DNA from: CAZUXE01 sp964624585
GTDB lineage: Bacteria; Hydrothermota; Tepidihabitantia; B3-TA06
DNA: 62,719 nt
Assembly (NCBI GenBank): GCA_964624585.1
Contig: CAZUXE010000011.1
Span: 1-62,719 of the forward strand
Direction: 5' to 3'
The notes under the pieces are model-generated. The model saw nothing but the letters and a program-made list of their open reading frames with translations, was not told the origin of the DNA and ran no database searches. The position numbers and the translations under genes were made by a program. Below are positions 1 through 8,312 of this stretch, piece by piece (the first letter of the stretch is position 1; each line of letters begins with the position of its first letter).

Positions 1-68
1 AACTTTTGACTACTTTTTGATCAACTTATTTTTCCTGCAAATCGTTTTGAATATGGCTCTAGTTATCC

Positions 69-96
69 TTGACTCCACTGTTTTAATAGATACAAT
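69..96 (+). promoter_or_regulatory. sigma70-like promoter of the aminotransferase gene
   Basis: TTGACT (69-74) and TACAAT (91-96) are separated by 16 bp. Transcription would start near 103, giving a leader of about 60 nt that contains the GGAGG site at 156-160. Confidence 0.7.
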
Positions 97-164
97 AAAT
101 CCGCTTTTTGAAAAGTGAAGCTATAAGCTGCAAAGTATCTATAGTTAGAAAACCTGGAGGCAAC

Positions 165-1496
165 ATGGCGAAACCTAATATTAAAAAACTCCCAGGGCCT
201 AAATTTGAGGCCATAATTAAAGAAGACAAAAAATATATATCTCCGTCCTACACACGCGACGGTATCTATTCGGTAGCAGCTGAACGCGGTGAGGGGGTTA
301 ACGTTTGGGATGTTGACGGTAATCGTTTTCTGGATTTTGCTGCAGGAATTGCAGTATGCGCTACAGGACATTGTCATCCCAAGGTGGTTGATGCCATTTG
401 CGATCAGGCTAAGAAAATTCATCACATGTCAGGAACCGATTTCTACTATCCTCCTCAGGTTAAGCTTGCTGAAATGTTGGTTGAGATAACCCCGGGCGGG
501 ATGAATAAAAAAGTATTTTTCTCTAATTCCGGAGCCGAAGCGGTAGAAGCGGCAATGAAGTTAGCGCGTTATAAAACCAAGCGTCCTTATTGGGTGGCCT
601 ATTATGGGGCTTTTCATGGACGTACTTTTGGAGCGCTTTCCCTGTCATCATCTAAATACGTACAGCGTCAGCATTTTGCTCCGCTTGTTCCACAAGTGAT
701 ACATATTCCTTATCCAACCTGCTACCGTTGTCCGTTCAAGCTTGAGTTTCCTAAATGTAAGTACGCATGTCTATCATATGTTGAAGACGTAGTTTTCAAA
801 GGTGAGTTGCCTCCTGAAGAGGTTGCAGCGTTTTTTGTAGAACCTATTCAGGGTGAAGGTGGTTACAACGTTCCTCCTAGCGGATACATGAAGAAGTTGA
901 AGGCTCTTTTGAACAAATACGGTATCCTATTCGTTGCTGATGAAATTCAGGCAGGAATGGGGCGTACCGGAAAGATGTTTGCAATTGAACATGATGGGGT
1001 TATTCCTGATATCGTTACAATAGCTAAGGGACTTGCATCCGGTATGCCGATTGGAGCAACTGTCGCTAAGTCTTCAATTATGGATTGGAAGCCTGGTGCC
1101 CATGCATCTACATTTGGCGGTAACCCTATAGCTTGTCGTGCGGCTATTGCCACAATTGAACTTCTTAAAAAGGAATTGGTTGAAAATGCGGCTACTGTTG
1201 GCGCTTATTTCAAGGAACAACTAGAAGAGTTATCGCAGCGTTGGGATAATATTGATAACGCTCGTGGAAGAGGTTTGATGCTTGCTGTTGAAGTTGTAAA
1301 ATCCAAGGATACTCGTCAGGGTTGGCCTGAAAAACGCAATGCTATTGTTCGTCAAGCCTTTATGCGTGGACTTATCATCCTTGGGTGTGGCGCGTCAGGC
1401 ATTCGTTTCATTCCGCCACTAGTTGTTACTCGTGAAGATGTTGATACTGCTATGTCCATAATTGAGGATACCCTTAAAGAGGTTTTCAAAAAATAG
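165..1496 (+). CDS. class III PLP-dependent aminotransferase (acetylornithine/ornithine/GABA family)
   Basis: A fold-type I, PLP-dependent omega-amino group transferase of 443 aa, a normal length for the family. The start at 165 is chosen because GGAGG lies at 156-160; the reading frame stays open further upstream but has no ribosome site there. The PLP-binding lysine is K288 in TIAKGLASG. The NSGAEAVEAA cofactor-phosphate motif and the VADEIQAGMGRTG aspartate region are intact. A four-cysteine insert (C186, C189, C198, C202; PTCYRCPF...CKYAC) resembles the branch that includes archaeal ornithine/leucine-type aminotransferases, so the substrate cannot be fixed from sequence. Possible roles are ornithine, 4-aminobutyrate or branched-chain amino acid use. 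It is monocistronic, with its own promoter and a strong terminator. Confidence 0.85.
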   Translation: MAKPNIKKLPGPKFEAIIKEDKKYISPSYTRDGIYSVAAERGEGVNVWDVDGNRFLDFAAGIAVCATGHCHPKVVDAICDQAKKIHHMSGTDFYYPPQVKLAEMLVEITPGGMNKKVFFSNSGAEAVEAAMKLARYKTKRPYWVAYYGAFHGRTFGALSLSSSKYVQRQHFAPLVPQVIHIPYPTCYRCPFKLEFPKCKYACLSYVEDVVFKGELPPEEVAAFFVEPIQGEGGYNVPPSGYMKKLKALLNKYGILFVADEIQAGMGRTGKMFAIEHDGVIPDIVTIAKGLASGMPIGATVAKSSIMDWKPGAHASTFGGNPIACRAAIATIELLKKELVENAATVGAYFKEQLEELSQRWDNIDNARGRGLMLAVEVVKSKDTRQGWPEKRNAIVRQAFMRGLIILGCGASGIRFIPPLVVTREDVDTAMSIIEDTLKEVFKK

Positions 1497-1520
1497 GGGT
1501 TATCAATTCTGATATTCTAA

Positions 1521-1548
1521 GGCCGACCTTCGGGTCGGTCTTTTTTTT
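1521..1548 (+). terminator. rho-independent terminator with UUCG tetraloop
   Basis: An 8-bp stem (1521-1528 with 1533-1540, one G-T pair) closes on a C(UUCG)G tetraloop and is followed by eight T (1541-1548). It ends the aminotransferase transcript. Confidence 0.9.
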
Positions 1549-1629
1549 AAGTCTCAAAGCAAGAAAATACTATACAGATATCTTCTTAGTTCACCTCTAA
1601 TCCATTCCTCAAGATTGAATTTGTATTTG

Positions 1630-1935
1630 CTAATTGTTTTTCTTAAATGGGATGAAGAGCATAAGGGCTGCGACCAAGAGCATGAAAAAGGCTGAGAGTA
1701 GTGTAAAACGGAAGCTGAAACCGAAGGAGATGTGAAAAAATCCTAATGTAGTATCGAAATTTGGAATCCCGATAGTAATTCCTTGAATAAGAAAACTACG
1801 CATAAGCGATTCTGGTTTAAGTACGTGGGCAAGCGCTGAGGAGAGGGCTGTTCCTAACAGTGTCCCAAGTAAGGCTCCCCATAGTGTGCCTGCAAGCCTT
1901 TGGCTTCTTGTTTCCTTATTTTTTTTCTCAACCAT
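1630..1935 (-). CDS. DUF4321-like small membrane protein
   Basis: A small integral membrane protein of about 101 aa with two hydrophobic segments. The first is glycine-rich (LWGALLGTLLGTALSSALA). The second follows the pattern LGFFHISFGFSFRFTLLS, which resembles the DUF4321 family; the function of that family is unknown. The ATG at 1935 is preferred over an in-frame TTG at 1968, which would overlap the upstream gene; AAGGT lies upstream of the ATG. It is the last gene of the apbE operon. Its position directly after the Gx transporter is the only hint of a shared job. Confidence 0.6.
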   Translation of the reverse strand: MVEKKNKETRSQRLAGTLWGALLGTLLGTALSSALAHVLKPESLMRSFLIQGITIGIPNFDTTLGFFHISFGFSFRFTLLSAFFMLLVAALMLFIPFKKNN

Positions 1936-1948
1936 ATTTAATTCTACC

Positions 1949-2500
1949 TTAAGATGCCTTAGAGTCAATTGCAGGAAATTTCAAACGAGGAAGAATAGCG
2001 CTAACTACTATGCCGACAATTACACCTGAAATTGTTCCAAGAATAATAAGTAGGGGAGCAAGGTAGAATACGTTTAAGCTTCTAACTACAATAAGGTAGG
2101 CTATTCCTAATTGAAGTGTGTTGTGAGCAGCTCCACCAATTGCGCTTATGCCTATTGCTGAAACTTTATTCCTAAGTATAGTTTTGAAGAAAACCATTAT
2201 CCAATACGAGGATACACCTGCACCTAATGCGAATAGGAAGAAGGGGGAAAGGAATCTGCCGGAGAACAAGGAACCTACAACTATCTTTAGAATTAGAACC
2301 AGAAAGCCATCCATAGGGGAGAGCATATATAGGGCAAGAAGAACTCCTACATTGCCTATGCCTATTCTTAACCATGGGATAGGTAGTGGAATTAAGTTCT
2401 CTACCGTATAAAGAGCTACGGATAATCCTGCCAAAAGCGCTAAATTGCGTTGCCTTGGTGTTAGAACTTTATTAAGGTTTCCTGAAGCACCCGCATTCAT
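1949..2500 (-). CDS. Gx transporter family membrane protein (Hpre_diP_synt_I-like)
   Basis: A 183-aa polytopic membrane protein with about five or six hydrophobic helices. The segment VENLIPLPIPWLRIGIGNV is the hallmark of the family once annotated as heptaprenyl diphosphate synthase component I and now called Gx transporter, a small membrane protein resembling ECF S-components. A second glycine-rich core is SAIGGAAHNTLQLGIAYLIV. It starts 4 nt after the NusG-II gene stops and is in the same operon. In many anaerobes the Gx gene, a NusG-II gene and apbE occur together, often near Rnf or other flavinylated redox complexes, so a role in that context is likely. The transported compound is unknown. 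Confidence 0.8.
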   Translation of the reverse strand: MNAGASGNLNKVLTPRQRNLALLAGLSVALYTVENLIPLPIPWLRIGIGNVGVLLALYMLSPMDGFLVLILKIVVGSLFSGRFLSPFFLFALGAGVSSYWIMVFFKTILRNKVSAIGISAIGGAAHNTLQLGIAYLIVVRSLNVFYLAPLLIILGTISGVIVGIVVSAILPRLKFPAIDSKAS

Positions 2501-2504
2501 CTTA

Positions 2505-2873
2505 TCAATAGCTTACAGCGTCTGTTTTAGCTGAGCCTTCAATGGAAACCACTATCTGGTTAGGTAGGCAGACAAGGCTTTCTCCAGGCTTTGAGATTTT
2601 CCCTTGACGCATACATATTTTTCTTGGACAGCTGGCTTGACTTATCCATACATGTTTTTTTTCTACCGTTATTCTTGTGATACCCAAGGGGCCTTCTACC
2701 TCCACTGTAGTATCAATTAAAGCGAAAACCATAGTTCCTTCAGAGCTTACAATCTTTATGTTTTTTGCGCTGGACTTGTTTTGAATGAATAGTATCAAGA
2801 TTAGACTGGATACACCTAATGCTGCAAGTATAGCGACAACGAAGATGTCACCTTTTTTGAAGATAGGGTTCAC
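2505..2873 (-). CDS. NusG domain II-containing membrane-anchored protein
   Basis: A 122-aa protein with one N-terminal transmembrane helix (about residues 10-30) and an extracytoplasmic NusG domain II. The signature is ASCPRKICMRQGKISKPGE followed by LVCLPNQIVV. The two cysteines in the CPRKIC segment and a later one in LVCLP are conserved in the family. The start is GTG at 2873, in a GTGA overlap with the radical SAM gene upstream, so the two genes are translationally coupled. The molecular role is not established; family members accompany Gx transporters and ApbE. Confidence 0.85.
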   Translation of the reverse strand: MNPIFKKGDIFVVAILAALGVSSLILILFIQNKSSAKNIKIVSSEGTMVFALIDTTVEVEGPLGITRITVEKKHVWISQASCPRKICMRQGKISKPGESLVCLPNQIVVSIEGSAKTDAVSY

Positions 2874-3853
2874 AGAATCAGGTCAAGCTTTCTGCCGCAG
2901 TTTTCACAGCTATTTTCTTTAATATTCTTTAGAAGTATGCCGTAACCGGTACGTTCGACAAGTAGGGTAGAGCATTCGGGACAGTAGGTGTTTTGACCGG
3001 TTGGTAGCATAATATTACCCAGATAAACGTAGGGTAGTCTGCTTTTAGCTTGTTCGTATGCGGCTAGCATTGTTTTTACAGGAGTTGGCGGGGCGCTAAA
3101 GGATGCGTGAGGAAAGTAACGCGATATATGCAGTGGAATAGTTGGTTCCAAACCTTCTATAAATGAAATAACTTCATTGAAAGCTTCCGCTGAATCATTT
3201 ACGTCTGGTATAATAAGGTTCGTAATCTCTATATGAACCCCTGCCTGATGCAACATAACTATGGTTCTGATAACGCTTTCTCTATCGCCTTTTAGCACCT
3301 TTTTGTAAAATTCCGCATCTCCTTTAAGATCAATATTGGCGGCATCAATATAAGGTAGGAGTTTTCGTAAGGGAGCTTCATTAATTGTTCCGTTTGATAC
3401 AATTACGTTGTAGAGTTCTTCTTTGTGTGCTTGTTGAGCAGTATCTAAAAGATACTCATACCATATCAGCGGTTCTGTATAAGTATAGGCAATACCTCTG
3501 GATGCGGTTTTTTTTGCAAGTTCAACAAGTTTTTTGGGAGGAATCTCTTCAAAGCGGGTTCGTTTCCGTGATATCTCTATATTCTGACAAAAAGGACATG
3601 CTAAATTGCAGCCATTGGCGGCTACTGAGAAGATTGAAGAGCCAGGGTGGAAATGATAGAGTGGTTTTTTCTCAATAGGGTCAAGATGTCCGCTGACCAC
3701 AGCTGCGTAGGTTTCAGCAACTAATCTACCTCCCAGATTGCGTCTGGCCATACAGAAACCAAGTTCGCCATTGTCTAAAATACATTCATGAAAACATAGC
3801 TCACAGCGGATTTTTCCGTCCGATTCCCTACTGTAGTACATTGCTTCTTTCAT
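2870..3853 (-). CDS. amrS: radical SAM enzyme, AmmeMemoRadiSam type
   Basis: A 327-aa radical SAM protein with the cluster-binding CxxxCxxC at C82, C86 and C89 (GCNLACPFCQN). A cysteine-rich N-terminus (C17, C20, C24, C34) and two C-terminal CxxC pairs (CPEC and CENC) match the AmmeMemoRadiSam radical SAM family, formerly annotated as pyruvate-formate-lyase activating enzyme-like. The usual partners, AMMECR1 and Memo proteins, are not in this window. The gene overlaps apbE by ATGA and nusG-II by GTGA, so it is embedded in a flavinylation operon. The substrate is unknown. The subfamily assignment is firm and the function is not. Confidence 0.85.
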   Translation of the reverse strand: MKEAMYYSRESDGKIRCELCFHECILDNGELGFCMARRNLGGRLVAETYAAVVSGHLDPIEKKPLYHFHPGSSIFSVAANGCNLACPFCQNIEISRKRTRFEEIPPKKLVELAKKTASRGIAYTYTEPLIWYEYLLDTAQQAHKEELYNVIVSNGTINEAPLRKLLPYIDAANIDLKGDAEFYKKVLKGDRESVIRTIVMLHQAGVHIEITNLIIPDVNDSAEAFNEVISFIEGLEPTIPLHISRYFPHASFSAPPTPVKTMLAAYEQAKSRLPYVYLGNIMLPTGQNTYCPECSTLLVERTGYGILLKNIKENSCENCGRKLDLIL

Positions 3854-4818
3854 GGCTTTTTTATTTCAGGGAAACCTTTGGTAGTCAGTACAGTAGTATC
3901 TTTAAGAACAAGCATACCTTCAAGGCCATCAATTGAATCCAGTAAATTTATTCCGTCTGCTGCCATTATGAAAAGAGCAGTTGCCCATGCGTCGGCTTCA
4001 AGGGCGTTTTTTGCAATAACTGTAGCAGAAACCGCCTTCCTAGCAGGGTAGCCTGTGGCTGGATTTATTAGATGATGGTAACGGACGCCGTCTATCTCAA
4101 TAAAATTTTCATAGTCTCCAGAGGTTGCAACAGCTCCTTCAACAATAGTAATTATTCCTAGCAAGTCTTGTTGATAAGGATGCTTGATACCTATAGTCCA
4201 GCCTTCCCGTTTTTTACCAAAACATCTTATATCACCACCTGCGTCAATTAGGCCGGTTGTTACTCCTAAGTTTTGGAGAGTTTTAACAGCCTTGTCAACA
4301 GCGTAACCTTTAGCTGCTCCTGAAAGGTCAAGTTCTACTGATTGTGTAAATATGGAATCACCACGAATTGTAATGTTTCTATAATCAACCAATTGCATGG
4401 TTTTCTTTAGATCCGATGTATCTGGAAGTTTTCTTTGTGTATCGGTTGAATCATAGAAGCCCCATAACTTAAGTAATGGGGCAATGGTTGGGTCAAATGC
4501 TCCTGATGAAAGTTTGCTAACTTTTAGTAGCTGTGAAATTAGATATGCAAGTTCTTTTGAATAGCAACGTCCGGTTCTATTTAATTCTGTAACAATACTT
4601 TTGGGCTTAAATCTGGAGCTTAGGTCTTCAATGCTATCAATTTCTGCAAAAGCTGAATTAAAGCATTGGCTTTCTGATAGCTTATTTATTTCCCACAGTT
4701 TGATTGTTACATAGGTGTCCATGGGAAACCTGGTTTGCTCTACTGTATTTTGCCTGCATCCTGAAAGGCTCAAAGCCCCAAGAATCAATAATAAATAGAA
4801 TAGCGAGGAGAATTTCAT
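3850..4818 (-). CDS. apbE: FAD:protein FMN transferase, lipoprotein
   Basis: ApbE covalently attaches FMN to Thr or Ser of target redox proteins outside the cytoplasmic membrane. The 322-aa protein begins with a lipoprotein signal ending LSLSGC (C21). Family motifs are present in order: MDTYVTIKL, DLSGAAKGYAVDKAV, LIDAGGDIRCFG, VATSGDYENF, HHLINPATGYPA and the metal-site segment ALEADAWATALF. It is the first gene of an operon with amrS, nusG-II, a Gx transporter and DUF4321. No flavinylated acceptor (RnfG/D, NqrC or an FMN-binding domain protein) occurs in the window, so its target lies elsewhere. The -10 box sits 6 nt from the ATG, predicting a leaderless mRNA. Confidence 0.92.
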   Translation of the reverse strand: MKFSSLFYLLLILGALSLSGCRQNTVEQTRFPMDTYVTIKLWEINKLSESQCFNSAFAEIDSIEDLSSRFKPKSIVTELNRTGRCYSKELAYLISQLLKVSKLSSGAFDPTIAPLLKLWGFYDSTDTQRKLPDTSDLKKTMQLVDYRNITIRGDSIFTQSVELDLSGAAKGYAVDKAVKTLQNLGVTTGLIDAGGDIRCFGKKREGWTIGIKHPYQQDLLGIITIVEGAVATSGDYENFIEIDGVRYHHLINPATGYPARKAVSATVIAKNALEADAWATALFIMAADGINLLDSIDGLEGMLVLKDTTVLTTKGFPEIKKP

Positions 4819-4824
4819 TAATCA

Positions 4825-4852
4825 ATAATACATCCATTTACAGTAGTGTCAA
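4825..4852 (-). promoter_or_regulatory. apbE promoter, predicted leaderless
   Basis: On the minus strand TTGACA (4852-4847), a 16-bp spacer and TATTAT (4830-4825) are followed by TGATTA and the apbE ATG at 4818. There is no Shine-Dalgarno and no room for a leader. Confidence 0.8.
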
Positions 4853-4855
4853 TAA

Positions 4856-4883
4856 TTGACATCAAGGGTAAGTAGTCTATACT
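4856..4883 (+). promoter_or_regulatory. promoter of the 4890 gene, predicted leaderless
   Basis: TTGACA (4856-4861), a 16-bp spacer and TATACT (4878-4883) are followed by CAATAA and ATG at 4890. Its -35 lies back-to-back with the apbE -35, and together they form the palindrome TGTCAATAATTGACA (4847-4861). Confidence 0.8.
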
Positions 4884-4889
4884 CAATAA

Positions 4890-5423
4890 ATGAGAAAAAA
4901 GTATGCGTCCTTAATTTTAGGTTTCATGATTATCTTGCTTGGGACTTCGTCTTCATGTGAGAATGATAATGAACTTCGGTATGCGCTTGCAGAGCGTAGC
5001 TATCAACTTGGTTTTATAGAAGGTATGATATTTACCCTTGATGCAGCTTCGTTGTTTCTTGCAGGTACTGTTACTGCTGAGGAGATTGATATTGAATCAG
5101 AGGCTATGCGTGTTTGGAAGGTTTCAGCTAACCCTGTATTAAATGATTACTGTGATTCTTTGGGTGTTGTTTATGATGACTCCATATCAAATGGTCTTCT
5201 TGGAATATATAGAATGGGATTCTCTACCGGTATAGTTGAAGGGGAGCGTTATGTTGAACGTACAATTATTAATTCTGATACAACAACCAGTGAGACCCAG
5301 TTAGATGAAAGACAGCGGGCTAAACTGTCGTTTGAAGCGAATCAAGAAGAGTTATTGTATCTTCTTGATGGAGTGAGAATTTATAAAAAACAGGCGATTG
5401 AGTCGGTAGATACCATTCCTTAA
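4890..5423 (+). CDS. probable secreted lipoprotein of unknown function
   Basis: A 177-aa protein with a charged N-terminus, a hydrophobic stretch (residues 6-18) and a cysteine at residue 23 in TSSSC, an imperfect lipobox. The rest is soluble and acidic, with two similar glycine-containing helical patches (YQLGFIEG and MGFSTGIVEGERYVER). I do not recognise the family. It is transcribed divergently from the apbE operon across overlapping promoters, and both mRNAs are predicted to be leaderless, so the two transcription units may be co-regulated. Confidence 0.7.
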   Translation: MRKKYASLILGFMIILLGTSSSCENDNELRYALAERSYQLGFIEGMIFTLDAASLFLAGTVTAEEIDIESEAMRVWKVSANPVLNDYCDSLGVVYDDSISNGLLGIYRMGFSTGIVEGERYVERTIINSDTTTSETQLDERQRAKLSFEANQEELLYLLDGVRIYKKQAIESVDTIP

Positions 5424-5596
5424 TTTATCGAAACCCTGCGGTAGACGCATTACTATAATTCCGTGCGATTTTTCCATAGATTAAGATATACGCGAGTTAA
5501 CCTACATAAGTAGCAAAAACATAGGTTTTATCTGCAGTTAATTATGGGCCTTAAGCTGTATCCTTATCTAGATGGTGCAGTGTCTTAGGTTAAGGA

Positions 5597-6328
5597 TTAG
5601 AACCTGTTGCGAATAGCGTCTATTTTGCCTAACTCAGCTTTTGCATAAGAATAAATTTCGGAGTTAGTTCTTCTAGGATAATCTTTGAGCATAGTTTCTA
5701 GCAACTTCTCAGCTTTATCCAAATTACCTGCGCTAATGTAGTTTCTGGCAGCTTGCAATTTAGCGAAAGAAATAAATCCTGATTTTGGATATTTCTTTTC
5801 CAGCTCCAAATATTTCTTTGCAGCTTGTTCAAAAAGTCCCTGTTCTTCAAGACAGTTTGCTTGCATATAAAAGGCTGCTCCTTTAAGAAATGATTGTTTA
5901 TTTTTATACTTTTTCTCAAAGGTTTCAAATGCGTTCAAAGCGTCAGCATAGCGTTCCTGTTCATAAAGAACACGTCCAAGGTAAAAATGGGCTTTTTGAC
6001 CTGGGATGGTGCGAGGGTAACGCATGGCGATATTGCGAAGAGAATCTTCTGTAACCTGCGGATTTTGCACCATAAATTGTATGGCATTCATTAAGCCTAA
6101 TGATGCCTCAGGGGGAGGGGCTTTGTCATTGGGGGTGTCGGATGAAATACGGTTGAGTAAAATTGCGCCAAAAACAATTATACCTACTATTGTTAAACTT
6201 GTAATTATTGCCTGAAATGGTGATTTTTGAAAGTATGCAACAATTTTTTCCACAGTATGAGTAAAGGCGTCTTCTCTATGAATATGTTTATGTCCGCCTC
6301 TGAATGGTGATTTAGCTCTTTTAGCCAT
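5597..6328 (-). CDS. membrane-anchored TPR protein
   Basis: A 243-aa protein with a basic cytoplasmic N-terminus (about 35 aa), one transmembrane helix (about residues 39-59) and a C-terminal domain of tetratricopeptide-type repeats. Clear repeat units are AHFYLGRVLYEQERYADALNAF, split here only by its loop, AAFYMQANCLEEQGLFEQAA and LQAARNYISAGNLDKAEKLL. The layout resembles YfgM and BamD-like periplasmic TPR proteins, which bind partner proteins during envelope biogenesis. The partner here is unknown. AAGGAG lies 5 nt before the ATG. The gene lies downstream of tRNA-Arg on the same strand and might share its promoter. Confidence 0.75.
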   Translation of the reverse strand: MAKRAKSPFRGGHKHIHREDAFTHTVEKIVAYFQKSPFQAIITSLTIVGIIVFGAILLNRISSDTPNDKAPPPEASLGLMNAIQFMVQNPQVTEDSLRNIAMRYPRTIPGQKAHFYLGRVLYEQERYADALNAFETFEKKYKNKQSFLKGAAFYMQANCLEEQGLFEQAAKKYLELEKKYPKSGFISFAKLQAARNYISAGNLDKAEKLLETMLKDYPRRTNSEIYSYAKAELGKIDAIRNRF

Positions 6329-6466
6329 GTAACTCCTTACTTTTTGCCCTGCGATTTTGTTTTACAAAATCACCGGAACCCCAATTTGTTCACTTTGCGG
6401 TAAAAATCCGCGTTGTTTAATAATTTCATAAGACCTTAGAATTCAAAGTCTTAAAACTCATTTTCA

Positions 6467-6540
6467 TACCCCCGGAGGGATTCGAACCCACGGCCTATGG
6501 TTTAGGAAACCATCGCTCTATCCGTCTGAGCTACGGGGGC
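6467..6540 (-). tRNA. tRNA-Arg (anticodon CCT)
   Basis: Read on the minus strand, a 7-bp acceptor stem (GCCCCCG with CGGGGGT), a D-arm (GCTC...GAGC), an anticodon arm ATGGT-TTCCTAA-ACCAT and a TTCGAAT T-loop can be folded. The anticodon CCT decodes AGG. The discriminator is A and CCA is not encoded. The T-stem has one T-T mismatch in its second pair. Confidence 0.95.
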
Positions 6541-6610
6541 TGTTAAATTTTAGAGAACTATCCTGTAGAGTTCTCTAAGTTCAAAGTGCTTCACGCCTAA
6601 ACTTTCCTAA

Positions 6611-6638
6611 AGTTTAGCTCTCTTAGGCTAAATGTCAA
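6611..6638 (-). promoter_or_regulatory. promoter of tRNA-Arg
   Basis: On the minus strand TTGACA (6638-6633), a 16-bp spacer and TAAACT (6616-6611) lead into an approximately 64-nt leader. That leader contains a 9-bp hairpin (TAGAGAACT with AGTTCTCTA) just before the tRNA 5' end. Confidence 0.75.
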
Positions 6639-6644
6639 CCGTAA

Positions 6645-6744
6645 NNNNNNNNNNNNNNNNNNNNNNNNNNNNNNNNNNNNNNNNNNNNNNNNNNNNNNNN
6701 NNNNNNNNNNNNNNNNNNNNNNNNNNNNNNNNNNNNNNNNNNNN
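6645..6744. other. assembly gap (100 N)
   Basis: A run of exactly 100 N, the usual scaffold placeholder; the true size is unknown. It separates the tRNA promoter from the 3' end of the GMP synthetase subunit A gene. Confidence 0.99.
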
Positions 6745-6777
6745 TTTTTTCATCAAAGTGTCAACTAATTAAGAATT

Positions 6778-7353
6778 CTATCCTTTGAATTTTCTCACAA
6801 TATTTATAAAATTTGTAAATATTTCGTAATGATATTCGGTATGTTCTACTTCAGGATGAAATTGAACCCCGTAGAGAGGTCTATTTTTATGTTTAATGGC
6901 TTCAAATGCGCAATCTTTAGAATGGGCAAGGGTTGTGAATTCTGGAGGAAGTTCGTAAATTTCGTCATTATGAGAACCCCAAACTGTGAATCTTTCGGGT
7001 AAATCTTTGAATAAATCGCTAGGTTCTGTTATTATCAACTCAAGCTTACCGTACTCAGGAATTTTGGAAGGTCCTGCGGAGCCTCCGAAATGTAGGGCTA
7101 GAAATTGGTGACCAACGCATATTCCTAGAATAGGGATATTAAGTTTATCCAGATACTCTTCTGCCAATCCCAGCTTGAGAGTTTCTGAACCAATACGAGG
7201 CGCTCCGCCTGAGAAGAGCAGACCGTCAGTGTCAATTTTGTCAACAGGTGTGGTGTTGGGGATTATTTTTGTATCCACTTCCAGTTCTCTAAGCATTCGC
7301 CATTCACGATGCGTCCACTGGCCTCCATTATCTACAACGTCAATCTTTATCAT
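6778..7353 (-). CDS. guaAA: GMP synthase subunit A (glutamine amidotransferase)
   Basis: A 191-aa class I glutamine amidotransferase that supplies ammonia for amination of XMP. The catalytic cysteine is C79 in ILGICVGHQF, and the partner His and Glu are H166 and E168 in YGVQFHPEVEHT. It ends right after the amidotransferase domain, and the synthetase domain is a separate gene immediately upstream (9-nt gap), as in archaea. In most bacteria guaA is one chain of about 510 aa. The start ATG at 7353 follows the stop of subunit B closely. The Shine-Dalgarno is weak (GGGAAT), so translation may be coupled to subunit B. Confidence 0.92.
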   Translation of the reverse strand: MIKIDVVDNGGQWTHREWRMLRELEVDTKIIPNTTPVDKIDTDGLLFSGGAPRIGSETLKLGLAEEYLDKLNIPILGICVGHQFLALHFGGSAGPSKIPEYGKLELIITEPSDLFKDLPERFTVWGSHNDEIYELPPEFTTLAHSKDCAFEAIKHKNRPLYGVQFHPEVEHTEYHYEIFTNFINIVRKFKG

Positions 7354-7362
7354 CTTTTGTTG

Positions 7363-8307
7363 TTATTCCCACTCAATAGTGCCAGGAGGTTTGTGGGTTA
7401 CGTCATAGACTACACGTACAATTTCCTGCATAGCATTTGTGATACGAACACTAATTCGTTCCAAGATATCAAAAGACAATCTTGAGGCTGAAGCCGTCAT
7501 GCCGTCAAGGCTCTGCACGGCGCGGATTACAACTGTTTCGCCGTAGGCCCTTACGTCGCCACGGACACCTACGCTTTTTACCGGAAGAAGTACAGCAAAG
7601 TACTGCCATGGGAGTTCACATTCATTACGCCTAGCTGCAGTTTCAAGCTCTTCTTCTACTATTGCGCAAGCTTCTCTAAGGATATTTGTGCGTTCCTCTG
7701 TTGGTTCACCAAGTACTCTTACGGCAAGGCCTGGGCCTGGAAATGGTTGTTTTTCTGCAAATTCTAAGTCCATGTGTCTTGCAAGTTTGCGAACCTCATC
7801 CTTGTACAAATCACGTAGAGGTTCTACAAGCTTCATTTTCATATCTTTTGGTAAGCCGCCAACATTGTGATGTGATTTTATGGTATCTCGCAATTCTCCA
7901 CCTGATTCAATCCAGTCAGGTGCAATAGTGCCTTGGATTAGGGTATCTGCTCCAACTTTTTCTGCCTCGCGTTCAAAAACTTTGATGAACAAGTTGCCAA
8001 TTATTTTTCGTTTGCGTTCAGGTTCACTAACCCCACGCAGGGCTTTATAAAATTCCTTTGAGGCATCAATGAAGTGGAGGTTTAGGTCAAGACTTTTCAG
8101 TAGTTCTTGTACTTTTTCAGCTTCACCTTTACGCAGGTAACCGGTATCCACAAATACAGTGACCAATTGTTTACCAATGGCTTTATTTACCAGTACGGCT
8201 GCGGTAGTTGAGTCTACGCCGCCTGAACAAGCAATAATAGCTGTTTCTTTGATTTCATCCTTTAGTTTTTGTATGGACTCTTCAACGAATTTGCTTACGT
8301 CACGCAT
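7363..8307 (-). CDS. guaAB: GMP synthase subunit B (ATP-pyrophosphatase/synthetase)
   Basis: The 314-aa synthetase chain adenylates XMP and accepts ammonia to make GMP. The PP-loop SGGVDS is at about residues 28-33, and the XMP-binding C-terminus ends HKPPGTIEWE. Other family segments are FVDTGYLRKGE, GTIAPDWIES and QPFPGPGLAVRV. Start choice: ATG at 8307, because a TTGACT/TAGAAT promoter occupies 8340-8313 and an apparent upstream TTG start at 8340 is itself the -35 hexamer. The mRNA would therefore be leaderless. It forms a two-gene operon with subunit A. Confidence 0.92.
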   Translation of the reverse strand: MRDVSKFVEESIQKLKDEIKETAIIACSGGVDSTTAAVLVNKAIGKQLVTVFVDTGYLRKGEAEKVQELLKSLDLNLHFIDASKEFYKALRGVSEPERKRKIIGNLFIKVFEREAEKVGADTLIQGTIAPDWIESGGELRDTIKSHHNVGGLPKDMKMKLVEPLRDLYKDEVRKLARHMDLEFAEKQPFPGPGLAVRVLGEPTEERTNILREACAIVEEELETAARRNECELPWQYFAVLLPVKSVGVRGDVRAYGETVVIRAVQSLDGMTASASRLSFDILERISVRITNAMQEIVRVVYDVTHKPPGTIEWE

Positions 8308-8312
8308 TGCTA

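Noticed and set aside
108..164. 19-codon N-terminal extension of the aminotransferase
   Set aside because: There is no Shine-Dalgarno for it, and it begins almost at the predicted transcription start; GGAGG supports 165.
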